Of a stretch of DNA of 7,076 nucleotides, positions 1-7,076 are shown one piece after another. This stretch comes from Accumulibacter sp. (GTDB lineage Bacteria > Pseudomonadota > Gammaproteobacteria > Burkholderiales > Rhodocyclaceae): positions 1 through 7,076 of the forward strand of contig JAISNE010000431.1 of assembly GCA_031276375.1 (NCBI GenBank), read 5' to 3'. The notes below the pieces were generated by a model. The model was not told the DNA's origin and searched no databases. It saw only the letters and a program-made list of their open reading frames with translations. The stretch's first letter is position 1. Each line of letters opens with the position of its first letter. The position numbers and the translations under genes were made by a program.

Positions 1-269
1 TGGCGGCGGTACAGTTCCGGCGACATCGTCGTTTTGCCGTGCGGCGCGAGGTCGACGCCGCGCGCGCGCGCGAATTCCTGCATCCAGGCGATGTTGTGCG
101 CGAGCGCCGATTCGCGCAAAAGGGCGATCGGAAAACCGAGGTCGCCGGCGAGGACGTTCCAGCGCCGGGCGCCGATTTCGTCGATCCGGCACGCCGCGGC
201 GGCGGGCGGAAAGCCTTTGCAGCCGCGGTCGAGGAGGGCGGCGGCCAACGTGGATGAAACGGATTTCAT
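1..269 (-). CDS. PLP-dependent amino acid deaminase (D-serine dehydratase-like), N-terminal part
   Basis: Only the first 89 codons are in the window; the gene continues past the left edge. The protein begins [16 protein letters not shown] and contains [16 protein letters not shown] at about residues 74-89. In the fold-type III PLP family (alanine racemase N-terminal domain plus D-serine dehydratase-like C-terminal domain) this segment holds the lysine that binds PLP, here Lys79. Members deaminate or dehydrate D-amino acids in the cytoplasm, giving enamine/imine intermediates and then a keto acid plus ammonia. The start is fixed by an ATGA overlap with the end of the upstream ATPase gene and by AAGGA about 9 bases before the ATG, so the gene is translationally coupled to the transporter. 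A (CG)7 run at 59-72 encodes part of residues 66-70. D-threonine aldolase is a related alternative; the exact substrate cannot be told from this fragment. Confidence 0.82.
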   Translation of the reverse strand, partial: MKSVSSTLAAALLDRGCKGFPPAAAACRIDEIGARRWNVLAGDLGFPIALLRESALAHNIAWMQEFARARGVDLAPHGKTTMSPELYRR

Positions 270-1309
270 GATGAGGTTCCTTGTGTGATGGTGTCAAAAT
301 CGTCGCGCGCCCCGCCTTTCCCGTCCTCTGTCATCTGTCCGCTGTCCTCCGAAACGCGCGGACAGGCGTTCCAGTGATCCGGGGCGACTTCCGTCAGTGG
401 CGGAATGGTTTCGCCGCAGGCCGGTTGCGCGCGCGGGCAGCGCGTGCGGAAAACGCAGCCGGACGGCGGGTCGGCCGGACTCGGAATGTCGCCGGCGAGC
501 AATGGCCGGTTCTCGGGACGCTGCGTCGGGTCGGGCGTCGGCGAGGCGGCGAGCAGCGCCCGCGTGTAGGGATGACGCGGCTGCCGGTAGAGTATTCCGG
601 TCGGCGCGATTTCCATGATTCTGCCGAGGTAGAGCACGATCACCCGGTCGCACAGGAATTCGATGACGTCGAGGTCGTGCGAGATGAACAGCATGGTCAG
701 CCCGAGACGCTCCTTCAGGTCGCTGAGCAGATTGACCACCTGCGCCTGGATCGACACGTCCAGCGCCGACAGCGGTTCGTCGGCGACGATGAACCCCGGT
801 TCGACGGCCAGCGCGCGCGCCACGCCGATGCGCTGGCGCTGTCCGCCCGAGAATTCGTGCGGATAGCGTTCGGCGTACTCGGGAGAAAGGCCCACCAGGT
901 CGAGCAGTTCGGCGATGCGCGCCTGCCGCCGCGCCTTGCCCTTGGCCAGGCCGTGCGTGTCGAGCGCCTCGCCGAGGATCTGGCGGATGCGCATGCGCGG
1001 GTTGAGGCTGGCGTAGGGATCCTGGAAGATGATCTGCATGCGCGAGCGCAGCGGGCGCATCTGGCGCTGCGAGATGCGCGCGATGTCCCGGCCCTGCAGG
1101 CGGATTTCGCCATCGGTCGGGTCGACGAGGCGGATCAGCAGGCGCCCGATGGTGCTCTTGCCCGATCCTGATTCGCCGACCAGGCCCAGCGTTTCGCCTT
1201 CGCGGATGGCGAAGCTGACGCCGTCGACCGCGCGGATGGGGGCGTTTCCGGAGCCGAAATACTTGCGCAGGCCGCGCACTTCGATCAGGGGGGGCGCTTC
1301 GCCGTTCAT
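266..1309 (-). CDS. Peptide-type ABC transporter ATP-binding protein, DppF/OppF type
   Basis: This is one of the two ATPases that power the transporter, acting on the cytoplasmic face with the DppD-type subunit. The 347-residue protein shows the Walker A motif GESGSGKST (45-53), Q-loop FQDP (95-98, Gln96), signature FSGGQ (153-157), Walker B FIVADEP (173-179) and H-loop His211. The oligopeptide/dipeptide-type C-terminal extension follows (HPYTRALL, then [11 protein letters not shown]). Four cysteines, C285, C291, C298 and C316, have the C-x5-C-x6-C-x17-C spacing expected for an iron-sulfur cluster. The ATG at 1309 has GGAG about 10 bases upstream. The last 25 or so residues, after ACPRV, are a polar tail without family character and are encoded partly by a 7-bp repeat. 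The stop overlaps the deaminase start as ATGA. DppF/OppF assignment rests on order and domain type; the transported substrate is unknown. Confidence 0.93.
   Translation of the reverse strand: MNGEAPPLIEVRGLRKYFGSGNAPIRAVDGVSFAIREGETLGLVGESGSGKSTIGRLLIRLVDPTDGEIRLQGRDIARISQRQMRPLRSRMQIIFQDPYASLNPRMRIRQILGEALDTHGLAKGKARRQARIAELLDLVGLSPEYAERYPHEFSGGQRQRIGVARALAVEPGFIVADEPLSALDVSIQAQVVNLLSDLKERLGLTMLFISHDLDVIEFLCDRVIVLYLGRIMEIAPTGILYRQPRHPYTRALLAASPTPDPTQRPENRPLLAGDIPSPADPPSGCVFRTRCPRAQPACGETIPPLTEVAPDHWNACPRVSEDSGQMTEDGKGGARDDFDTITQGTSS
323..348. repeat. 7-bp imperfect tandem repeat in the 3' end of the DppF-type ATPase gene
   Basis: On the + strand the units read (CT)GTCCT, CTGTCAT, CTGTCCG, CTGTCCT, about 3.7 copies. 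It lies in the non-conserved C-terminal tail of the ATPase. Because 7 is not a multiple of 3, gain or loss of a unit would shift the frame and move the stop away from the deaminase start. Copy number is low and units are imperfect, so slippage is only a possibility. Confidence 0.5.
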
Positions 1310-1425
1310 CGGAAACCGGCTCCGCCTGGAAAACTCCGCGGCCGGAGGAAATCCCGCGCGGCGGGGACGCGGGTTTTTCCCCGCGCGTCGCCTGGACGCA
1401 TCCGGAGGTGGTTTGAAACGAACAT
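1306..1425 (-). CDS. Possible 39-codon coupling ORF between the two ATPase genes
   Basis: A short open frame starts [17 protein letters not shown] and ends at a TGA that overlaps the ATG of the DppF-type ATPase in the ATGA pattern. Its ATG has AGGAAAGG about 7 bases upstream, a better Shine-Dalgarno sequence than the one before the ATPase itself. The peptide is Arg/Pro/Gly rich, has no domain I recognise and no clear membrane segment. It may serve to carry ribosomes across the gap and restart at the ATPase, or it may be chance in GC-rich DNA. The supporting facts are the ribosome binding site and the junction geometry; there is no evidence for a stable product. Confidence 0.3.
   Translation of the reverse strand: MFVSNHLRMRPGDARGKTRVPAARDFLRPRSFPGGAGFR
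1368..1385 (-). other. Short perfect stem-loop between the two ATPase genes
   Basis: On the transcribed strand CGCGGG and CCCGCG arms flank a 6-base A-rich loop (GAAAAA). No U-tract follows in the operon direction, so this is not a canonical intrinsic terminator. It could affect mRNA stability or translation of the downstream ATPase. Confidence 0.4.
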
Positions 1426-1433
1426 GGCGGGAC

Positions 1434-1457
1434 CTTTCCTGAACTTTCCTGAATTTC

Positions 1458-1462
<5 letters not shown>
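1434..1462. repeat. 10-bp tandem repeat across the DppD-type ATPase stop codon
   Basis: The + strand reads CTTTCCTGAA twice, perfectly, followed by a shortened and diverged third unit TTTCCTAAA. In the operon direction the unit is TTCAGGAAAG, so each copy carries an AGGA Shine-Dalgarno-like core. The diverged copy provides the TAG stop of the DppD-type ATPase, and the copy furthest downstream in the transcript serves the possible ORF that starts at 1425. Confidence 0.6.
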
Positions 1463-2461
<999 letters not shown>

Positions 2462-2465
<4 letters not shown>

Positions 2466-3121
2466 ACGTATTTGCTCGCCTCTCTGATACTGAGCGAAGC
2501 CATTTCGCCTCGATGCCTTTCAATGAAGTCTCGAACCCAGTCCGAATTGGTCTTGCTGTAATCCCGCAAAGCCCAGCCGATAGCTTTGTTTATGAAGAAC
2601 TCGGTCTGCCCGAAATTGTTCATGAGAATACGTTCGAGCAACAGCGTGTCGGTCTTTTCCCGTCTTCCAAGCTGATGGTCAATGGCAAGACGGCGAAGCC
2701 AGAAGTTTTCATCAACGCTCCAGTTCAACAGCGTGTCGTTTACTTCGGGGTAACGGAGCGCGACGTCGCCAACGATCACACCCAGCCCGTCCACGGTATC
2801 CCACCAAGATTTACGGATGACAAGTTCTCGCAAATTTGGCATATCAGATGGCGTCAAAACAGCCTTTGCCTTGGCCAGATAGTCTTTCGCCAAGTATTGG
2901 AACTCACGCTCCGGTTGTTGCCAACATTCGAAAATGAAATCCCAATCGACCGACTTTTTGCCGAGCGTTTTCAGGAAATCACGGCTCGACCTCTTTCTCT
3001 CCGGCGTGGGTATGCCGAGGAAAAAAAACTGGTCACGCATATACGCACTCATAGGCGCGGCCTTTTCAGGATCTGCCACCGACCTGAACACCTCGAAAAT
3101 GTGGTCAATGCTTTTTCCCAT
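2462..3121 (-). CDS. alkD: AlkD-like DNA alkylation repair protein
   Basis: The 219-residue protein fits the all-helical HEAT-repeat AlkD family, DNA glycosylases that remove positively charged alkylated bases such as 3- and 7-alkylpurines. The family's key residues are visible: KSWWDTVD has Trp107 and Asp111 at the positions of the catalytic Trp/Asp pair, WLRR (141-144) holds the DNA-contacting arginine, and [14 protein letters not shown] holds Trp183. The C-terminus SIREASKYV is also typical. The start is chosen at the ATG of the TGATG junction with the upstream permease stop; the frame stays open beyond it only by chance. The end overlaps the DppD-type ATPase start as ATGA. Hand counts give 25, 34, 30 and 26 G+C in 60-base lines beginning at 2581, 2641, 2701 and 2881, against 43 of 60 at 3421-3480 in the permease. 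This suggests recent acquisition. Its presence inside a transporter operon has no obvious functional reason. Confidence 0.92.
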
Positions 3122-3963
3122 CACGCCGATTTCCTCAGTTTCGGATCGAGCATGTCGCGCACGCCGTCGCCGACGATTTGCAGCGACAGCGCGGTCAGGA
3201 TGATGGCGATGCCGGGGAAGACGATGGTCCAGAAGGCCATGTCGGCGTATTGCAGGCTGGACGCGATCATCGTGCCCCAGGTGGGGATTTCCGGCGGCAC
3301 GCCGACGCCGAGGAAGGACAGCCCGGCTTCGGCGAGGATCGCGTAGGCAAAAATGAAGGTGAATTGCACCAGCACCGGCGAGAGCAGGTTCGGCAGGATG
3401 TGCGCGTACAGGATGCGCGCCGTGGACACGCCGAGCGCGCGGGCCGCGTCGACGAACAGCAGTTCGCGGATGACCAGCGTCGAGGCGCGCACGACGCGGG
3501 CGACGCGCGGGGTGTAGACGACCGAGAGCGCGAGCACGACGTTCCACAGCGAAGCGCCGAGGATCGAGACCAGCGAGATGCCGAGCAGGATGTCGGGGAA
3601 GGACATCATGGCGTCGATGACGCGCATGACCGGCGCGTCGAGGCGGCGGAAGAAGCCGGCCAGAAGGCCCAGCGCGGTGCCGGCGATGACGCTGAACAGG
3701 GCGGTGGCGATGCCGATCATGATCGAGTAGCGGCCGCCCCAGACGATGCGCATGGTCAGGTCGCGCCCGAGTTCGTCGGTGCCGGCCCAGTGTTCGGCGG
3801 ACGGCGCTTTCAGCCGTTCCATCACCGAGATGCCGTTCGGGTCGACGCTGGAGATGAACGGAAAGAAGATCGACAGCGCCACGATGAGCAGCAGCGTCAC
3901 CGCGGCGATCAGCACGATGCGCCGCGCGAACAGGCGCTTGAGAACGTAAGTCAATTGTTCCAT
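3121..3963 (-). CDS. Peptide-type ABC transporter permease, DppC/OppC type
   Basis: This is the second inner-membrane channel subunit, 280 residues. A first membrane segment at about 15-37 is followed by the HWAGTDELGRDL motif (58-69) typical of DppC/OppC proteins, then several hydrophobic segments at about 80-104, 122-150, 197-216 and 243-263. The EAA loop that contacts the ATPases is visible as DAARALGVSTARILYAHILP (172-191). FLGVGVPPEIPTWG (217-230) and GDGVRDMLDPKLR (265-277) are usual for the subfamily, so the protein is complete. The ATG at 3963 lies 6 bases after the DppB-type stop. The TGA is part of a TGATG junction with the alkD-like gene. Confidence 0.94.
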   Translation of the reverse strand: MEQLTYVLKRLFARRIVLIAAVTLLLIVALSIFFPFISSVDPNGISVMERLKAPSAEHWAGTDELGRDLTMRIVWGGRYSIMIGIATALFSVIAGTALGLLAGFFRRLDAPVMRVIDAMMSFPDILLGISLVSILGASLWNVVLALSVVYTPRVARVVRASTLVIRELLFVDAARALGVSTARILYAHILPNLLSPVLVQFTFIFAYAILAEAGLSFLGVGVPPEIPTWGTMIASSLQYADMAFWTIVFPGIAIILTALSLQIVGDGVRDMLDPKLRKSA

Positions 3964-3969
3964 GATGCC

Positions 3970-4911
3970 CTACACCCGGATGCGCGGATCGACGAACATG
4001 TAGATCAGGTCGATCACCAGGTTGATCAGCACGTAGATGCCGGCGATGACCAGCAGCGCGCCCTGGATGACCGGATAATCGCGGCGCAGTACCGCGCGCA
4101 CCACGAGATTGCCGACGCCGGGCAGGTTGAACACCGTCTCGGTGACCACCGCGCCGCCGATCATCAGCGCCAGCGTCAGGCCGACGACGGTGACGATGGG
4201 CACCAGCGCGTTGCCCAGGACGTGCTTGAGGATCACCACGCTCTCGGCGAGTCCCTTGGAGCGGGCGGTGCGCACGTAGTCCTCGCCCAGGATGTCGAGG
4301 ATCGAGGCGCGCGTGAAGCGGATGATCAAGGCCGAGTTGAGCACGCCGAGCACGGTGGCCGGCAGCACCAGATGATGCAGGCGCTCGATCAGCGACACGC
4401 CGGGGTTGCCGTAGCCCGAGGCCGGGAACCAGCCGAGTCCGACGGCGAAAATCTGGATCAGGATGAGTCCCATCCAGAAACTGGGCACGCTGGCGCCGAG
4501 CATGGCGATGGCGCTGAAGATCTGGTCGACCGGGCGTCCGCGCCACACCGCCGCGACCAGCCCGCAGGGGATGCCGATCAGCGCGGCGATGGTGACGGCG
4601 AAAAGGGCCAGGAAGAAAGTCGGTTCGGTGCGTTCGGCCAGCGCCTGCGTCACCGGCCGCTGGAGAAAGATCGACTGGCCCAGGTTGCCGCGCAGGACTT
4701 CCTTGACCCAGTAGCCGAACTGGGTCGGCAAGGGCTTGTCCAGGCCGTACTGCACGCGCACCTGGGCGATATCCTCGGCGCTCGCCTGATCGCCGAGCAA
4801 AACGGCGATCGGGTCGCCGGAGGCCAGCCGGGTCAGCGCGAAGACCATGACCGCCACCAGGATCAGCACGGCCACCGTCCCACCCAGGCGGGCAAGAATG
4901 AATCTGAGCAT
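3970..4911 (-). CDS. Peptide-type ABC transporter permease, DppB/OppB type
   Basis: This is the first inner-membrane channel subunit, 313 residues from the chosen ATG. The N-terminus MLRFILARLGGTVAVLILV is typical of DppB/OppB proteins. A periplasmic region with YGLDKPLPTQFGYW (55-68) and GNLGQS (75-80) follows, then membrane segments at about 100-122, 135-160, 178-200, 232-254 and 285-305. The EAA loop is at about 211-236 (DYVRTARSKGLAES onward), and the C-terminus is YMFVDPRIRV. A 12-codon longer version would start at TTG (4947), but it lacks a sensible ribosome binding site and the conserved start is the ATG at 4911. Spacing to the next permease is 6 bases. An RNA fold precedes the gene, so its expression may be lower than that of the binding protein. 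Confidence 0.94.
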   Translation of the reverse strand: MLRFILARLGGTVAVLILVAVMVFALTRLASGDPIAVLLGDQASAEDIAQVRVQYGLDKPLPTQFGYWVKEVLRGNLGQSIFLQRPVTQALAERTEPTFFLALFAVTIAALIGIPCGLVAAVWRGRPVDQIFSAIAMLGASVPSFWMGLILIQIFAVGLGWFPASGYGNPGVSLIERLHHLVLPATVLGVLNSALIIRFTRASILDILGEDYVRTARSKGLAESVVILKHVLGNALVPIVTVVGLTLALMIGGAVVTETVFNLPGVGNLVVRAVLRRDYPVIQGALLVIAGIYVLINLVIDLIYMFVDPRIRV

Positions 4912-4943
4912 CGGATCGTTCCCGTCGTGTTCCCTGTGTTTCC

Positions 4944-5024
4944 GCAACCCCCCTCGCCGCGGCAGGCCCGTCGTCCCGGCTTGCGACGGGACGAACGGGG
5001 TTGCGTTGCGAGGGGCGGCGTTGC
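4944..5024 (-). promoter_or_regulatory. Nested stem-loop structure between binding-protein and permease genes
   Basis: The inner hairpin pairs 4967-4978 with 4987-4999 (12 base pairs with one bulged A, loop of 8). An outer stem pairs CCCCTCGC (4950-4957) with GCGAGGGG (5008-5015), and GCAAC (4944-4948) with GTTGC (5020-5024). It fills most of the 129-base gap after the binding-protein stop. There is no U-tract, so it is not a standard terminator. In transporter operons such folds commonly protect the 3' end of the binding-protein mRNA, which gives more of it than of the membrane parts; that role here is inferred. The palindrome may also be a dispersed REP-like element. Confidence 0.6.
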
Positions 5025-5040
5025 CGGATGGCTCGCTTTG

Positions 5041-6591
5041 TTACTTTCCGCCGACCGCGGTGTTCCAGAAGAACGGCCAGGCGGAGGGCACGTAGCCTTG
5101 CAGGCGCTGGGAACGCGCCGACAGGCTGTTGAATTTGCCGACGTTGATGTAGGGCACCTCGTCATAGATGACCTGCTGCACCTTGCCCCACAGCGCGGCG
5201 CGCTTGGCCGGGTCCATTTCCCGGTTGAGCGTGGACAGCGTCGTCTGCTTGGCCGGGCTGCTCCACCAGCCGGGCGCGTCTTCGTTCAACTGCGGCGGCG
5301 AGAGCATCGGCTCGGGGAACACCGGGGAATGCGTGACGTAGATGTCCCACAGCTTCGGATCGTTGCGGCGCTGCACCAGCGTCGCCCAGTCGACGATCTG
5401 CAACTCGGCCTTGATGCCGGCGCGCTTCAACTGCTCGGCCATGACCAGCGCCATGTTGTAATGGAATTCATACTGGCGGCTGGCCATGATGCGCACGGCC
5501 TGGCCGTTGTAGCCGGCCTTGGCGGCGGCCTCCTTGGCGGCGGCGGCGTCGCGCTGGTTGTACTTGTCGGCGCCGGCCGTCGAGAAGAACGGCGTGCCCT
5601 TCGGGAAGTGGTTCGGTTCGACGGTGAAGAACCGGGTGTCGCCAAAGGCGGCGGCCATCATCTCGCCCTCGCCGAACGCGGTTTGCACCGCCAGGCGAAT
5701 GGCTTGCGAGGCGAGCACTCCTTCCCTGGTGTTGAACACCAGATAAGGGAATCCGAAGGATTCGGTCATGATCGGCACGACCGAGGCCCCGGCCTTTTCC
5801 AGGCGGCCGATCGATTCGACCGGGAGCAGGTCGGCGAAGTCGAACTGGCCGGAGAGCGAGCCTTCGACGCGCGTGTTGGCGCTTGGCACCGGCACGAAGC
5901 GCAGTTCCTCGATCAGCGCCTCGCGCTTGCCGGCGTAGCCGGACGCCGCTTCCTTGCGCGCGACGTAGCCGTCGAAACGGGTCAGCAGCGTGTATTGGTC
6001 GGGCCGGCGCTCCTTGAACTTGTAAGGGCCGGTGCCGATGAAGTCCTTGAGCTGCGGCGCGATGCTTTCCTTGGCCAGAATGGCCGCCATGCTGGTCGGC
6101 AGCGCCAGTTGCGAGAGCAGCGGCGCGTACAGGGTCTTCAGCTTCAATTCCACCGTGTAAGGCCCCTTGGCCTCGACGGAGGCGATATCCCTGGCCACCG
6201 CCTTGCCGCGCGGCGAGACTTCCATCCAGCGCTTGAGCGAAGCCACCACGTCGTCGGCGACCATTTCCCGGCCATTGTGGAACTTGACGCCCTGGCGCAG
6301 GGCGATGGTGTGCGTCAGCCCGTCGCCGGAAACCTTGGGCAGCCCGTCGGCCAGCATCGGCACCACGTTCCACTTGGCGTCGTAGGTGTAGAGCGGCTCA
6401 TAAACGTGCTGCATGATGGTGGCCACCAGATCGGCCGTCGTCCCCATCGGATCCAGGGTTTGCGGCTCGGCGATCATGGCCAGGTTGGCCGCCGACGGCG
6501 CGGCGGCGGCGGGCGCCGGAACGAACGGTCCGAAACACAGGACCAGGGCTATCATGCGTTTTGCCCACTTGCGATGAAACAGTGATGACAT
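5041..6591 (-). CDS. ABC transporter substrate-binding protein, family 5 (peptide/nickel type)
   Basis: This 516-residue periplasmic protein captures the substrate for the transporter. Residues 1-31 form a signal peptide: RKWAKR, a hydrophobic core MIALVLCFGPFV, and an alanine-rich cleavage region near 28-31. There is no proper lipobox, so it is probably soluble. Family-5 features include EPQTLDPMG (42-50), VYEPLYTYD (63-71), a LRQGVKFHNG block (98-107), ADDVVASLKRW (112-122) and GTGPYKFKE (186-194). The region where DppA has its GDNGDPDN-type ligand-binding loop instead reads WDIYVTHSPVFPEP (about 415-428), so a classical dipeptide ligand is not supported. The ATG at 6591 is chosen because it begins the signal peptide and has AAGGAG 7 bases upstream; the open frame extends further but without such signals. 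It is the first gene of the operon, behind a sigma70-like promoter. Confidence 0.94.
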   Translation of the reverse strand: MSSLFHRKWAKRMIALVLCFGPFVPAPAAAAPSAANLAMIAEPQTLDPMGTTADLVATIMQHVYEPLYTYDAKWNVVPMLADGLPKVSGDGLTHTIALRQGVKFHNGREMVADDVVASLKRWMEVSPRGKAVARDIASVEAKGPYTVELKLKTLYAPLLSQLALPTSMAAILAKESIAPQLKDFIGTGPYKFKERRPDQYTLLTRFDGYVARKEAASGYAGKREALIEELRFVPVPSANTRVEGSLSGQFDFADLLPVESIGRLEKAGASVVPIMTESFGFPYLVFNTREGVLASQAIRLAVQTAFGEGEMMAAAFGDTRFFTVEPNHFPKGTPFFSTAGADKYNQRDAAAAKEAAAKAGYNGQAVRIMASRQYEFHYNMALVMAEQLKRAGIKAELQIVDWATLVQRRNDPKLWDIYVTHSPVFPEPMLSPPQLNEDAPGWWSSPAKQTTLSTLNREMDPAKRAALWGKVQQVIYDEVPYINVGKFNSLSARSQRLQGYVPSAWPFFWNTAVGGK

Positions 6592-6602
6592 GTCGGCTCT
6601 CC

Positions 6603-6624
6603 TTGTAATAAAATTACGACAATG
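6603..6624 (+). promoter_or_regulatory. Operator-like site 1, at the operon transcription start
   Basis: The core TGTAATAAAATTACG is a palindrome of the TGTAA-N5-TTAC(A) type, within a 22-base block that recurs in opposite orientation at 6670-6691 with 18 of 22 positions identical. It lies over the predicted transcription start of the minus-strand operon, just downstream of its -10 box, where a bound protein would block transcription. RpiR-family regulators, HexR for example, recognise similar AT-rich palindromes; the family assignment is inferred. Confidence 0.5.
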
Positions 6625-6625
6625 A

Positions 6626-6654
6626 ATCCTAGACACGTCGTTTCCGCGAGTCAA
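6626..6654 (-). promoter_or_regulatory. Sigma70-like promoter of the transporter operon
   Basis: On the minus strand a -35 box TTGACT (6654-6649) is separated by exactly 17 bases from a -10 box TAGGAT (6631-6626). Transcription would start near 6618-6620 and give a leader of about 27 bases that holds the AAGGAG ribosome binding site of the binding-protein gene. Spacing is ideal and the -35 box matches the consensus at five of six positions. Confidence 0.7.
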
Positions 6655-6669
6655 GAGGTTTTTTGGTGC

Positions 6670-6691
6670 CATTGATGAAATTTTTTTACAA
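6670..6691 (-). promoter_or_regulatory. Operator-like site 2, just before the ridA-like gene
   Basis: Read on the minus strand, the core TGTAAAAAAATTTCA is a palindromic TGWAA-N5-TTWCA sequence and is part of a 22-base block matching site 1 at 18 positions, including the outer TTG and CAATG. It ends directly against the AAGGAG ribosome binding site of the divergent gene, so a bound repressor could block that transcript. Centre-to-centre distance to site 1 is about 67-72 bp. No convincing -35/-10 pair was found for the plus-strand gene. Confidence 0.5.
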
Positions 6692-6702
6692 AGGAGTCCA
6701 TC

Positions 6703-7076
6703 ATGTCTGCTGTTGAAATGCTCGGTCAATCTCCCGTCGCCTCCGATCGCCAGGCCCGTCCGTTCTCCCCCGCGACCCGCGCCGGCGATTTCGTTTTCGT
6801 TTCGGGACAGGTGGCGGTCGGCGACGACGGCGAGGTCGTCGCGGGCGGCATCGAAGCCCAGACCCGGCAGGTATTCAGGAACGTCGAAAAAGCGCTGGCG
6901 CTGGCGGGCTGTACGTTGGAGGACGTGTGCAAGGCCAACGTCTGGCTCGACGACGCGCGCGACTTCGGCAGCTTCAACCGCGTCTACATGGAGTGTTTCG
7001 GCAGCCACCGCCCGGCGCGCTCGACCGTCGAATCGCGTCTGGTGACCGACGTCAAGGTGGAAATGGACGTGATCGC
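6703..7076 (+). CDS. RidA-family enamine/imine deaminase, 3' end cut by the window
   Basis: 124 codons are visible and the frame is still open at the edge; family members are near 125-130 residues, so only a few are missing. RidA proteins hydrolyse reactive enamine/imine intermediates made by PLP enzymes, such as 2-aminoacrylate from serine dehydratases, in the cytoplasm. Visible family features are DFVFVSGQVAV (29-39), the VEKALALAG and VCKANVWLDD segments (61-84), and RPARSTVESRLV, where Arg106 matches the catalytic Arg105 of E. coli RidA. Glu120 in VKVEMDVIA matches its conserved glutamate. The E. coli Tyr17 and Cys107 positions appear as Phe21 and Thr108, so this may belong to a neighbouring Rid subgroup. 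The ATG has AAGGAG 6 bases upstream (6691-6696). It is divergent from the transporter operon and fits functionally with the deaminase at the operon's far end. Confidence 0.92.
   Translation, partial: MSAVEMLGQSPVASDRQARPFSPATRAGDFVFVSGQVAVGDDGEVVAGGIEAQTRQVFRNVEKALALAGCTLEDVCKANVWLDDARDFGSFNRVYMECFGSHRPARSTVESRLVTDVKVEMDVI

Noticed and set aside
59..72. (CG)7 dinucleotide run as a contingency repeat
   Set aside because: It is short, encodes ordinary residues in a GC-rich gene, and can arise from codon bias alone.
281..1171. Plus-strand open frame opposite the DppF-type ATPase
   Set aside because: Shadow of the ATPase gene; composition is biased and no family is recognisable.
1368..1385. Intrinsic terminator between the ATPase genes
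   Set aside because: The hairpin has no U-tract after it in the direction of transcription and the operon continues.
3122..4546. Extension of the alkD-like frame upstream through the permease genes, as a fusion protein
   Set aside because: The upstream part is Arg/Pro/His-rich out-of-frame translation of the permeases. The AlkD family similarity begins at the ATG in the TGATG junction.
4912..4947. Longer DppB-type permease starting at TTG 4947
   Set aside because: The added residues are charged and unlike the family, and the TTG lacks a properly spaced ribosome binding site; the ATG at 4911 begins the conserved membrane segment.
3178..6585. Very long plus-strand open frame (over 1,100 codons) opposite the permease and binding-protein genes
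   Set aside because: It is antisense to three clear genes, its translation is a low-complexity mix of D, H, R, Q, G and A, and long antisense frames are expected in GC-rich coding DNA. No domain is visible.
6631..6690. Plus-strand sigma70 promoter for the ridA-like gene
   Set aside because: TTGGTG and TTGATG could serve as -35 boxes, but no -10 box lies at a workable distance before the ribosome binding site.
6592..7008. N-terminal extension of the binding protein beyond 6591
   Set aside because: It would run antisense through the ridA-like gene and place the signal peptide in the middle of the protein; the ATG at 6591 has a good ribosome binding site.

Overview
This 7.1 kb window looks like the chromosome of a GC-rich proteobacterium. 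A betaproteobacterium (Rhodocyclales or Burkholderiales type) is my best guess, from codon use and protein flavour only. Nearly all of it is one minus-strand operon with a divergent gene at the right edge.

Reading in the direction of transcription from about 6.6 kb down to 1, the operon holds: a secreted family-5 solute-binding protein (6591-5041); an inner-membrane permease of the DppB/OppB type (4911-3970); a second permease of the DppC/OppC type (3963-3121); an AlkD-like DNA alkylation-repair HEAT protein (3121-2462); the DppD/OppD-type ATPase (2465-1458); the DppF/OppF-type ATPase (1309-266); and the first 89 codons of a PLP-dependent D-amino-acid deaminase / D-serine-dehydratase-like enzyme (269 to the left edge). 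A RidA-family enamine/imine deaminase starts divergently at 6703 and runs off the right edge almost complete.

The genes are tightly coupled. There is a TGATG junction into alkD, an ATGA junction from alkD into the DppD ATPase, and an ATGA junction from the DppF ATPase into the deaminase. A possible 39-codon ORF would make a further ATGA junction into the DppF ATPase. A strong sigma70-like promoter (TTGACT, 17 bp, TAGGAT) precedes the binding-protein gene. A large potential RNA fold separates the binding-protein gene from the permeases.

The system can be read as follows. The binding protein and transporter bring in a peptide-like or N-acylated or D-amino-acid-containing compound. A PLP enzyme deaminates the amino acid through enamine/imine intermediates, and the divergent RidA protein clears those intermediates. 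Two near-identical AT-rich operator-like sites lie in opposite orientation in the shared 111-bp intergenic region, one at the operon start and one just before the ridA-like ribosome binding site. They suggest a single regulator, possibly of the RpiR type, controlling both sides. This is inference; the substrate and regulator are not shown by the window.

The oddest element is the alkD-like gene. It is markedly lower in G+C than its neighbours, yet it is fitted without a gap between permease and ATPase genes of a transporter operon.
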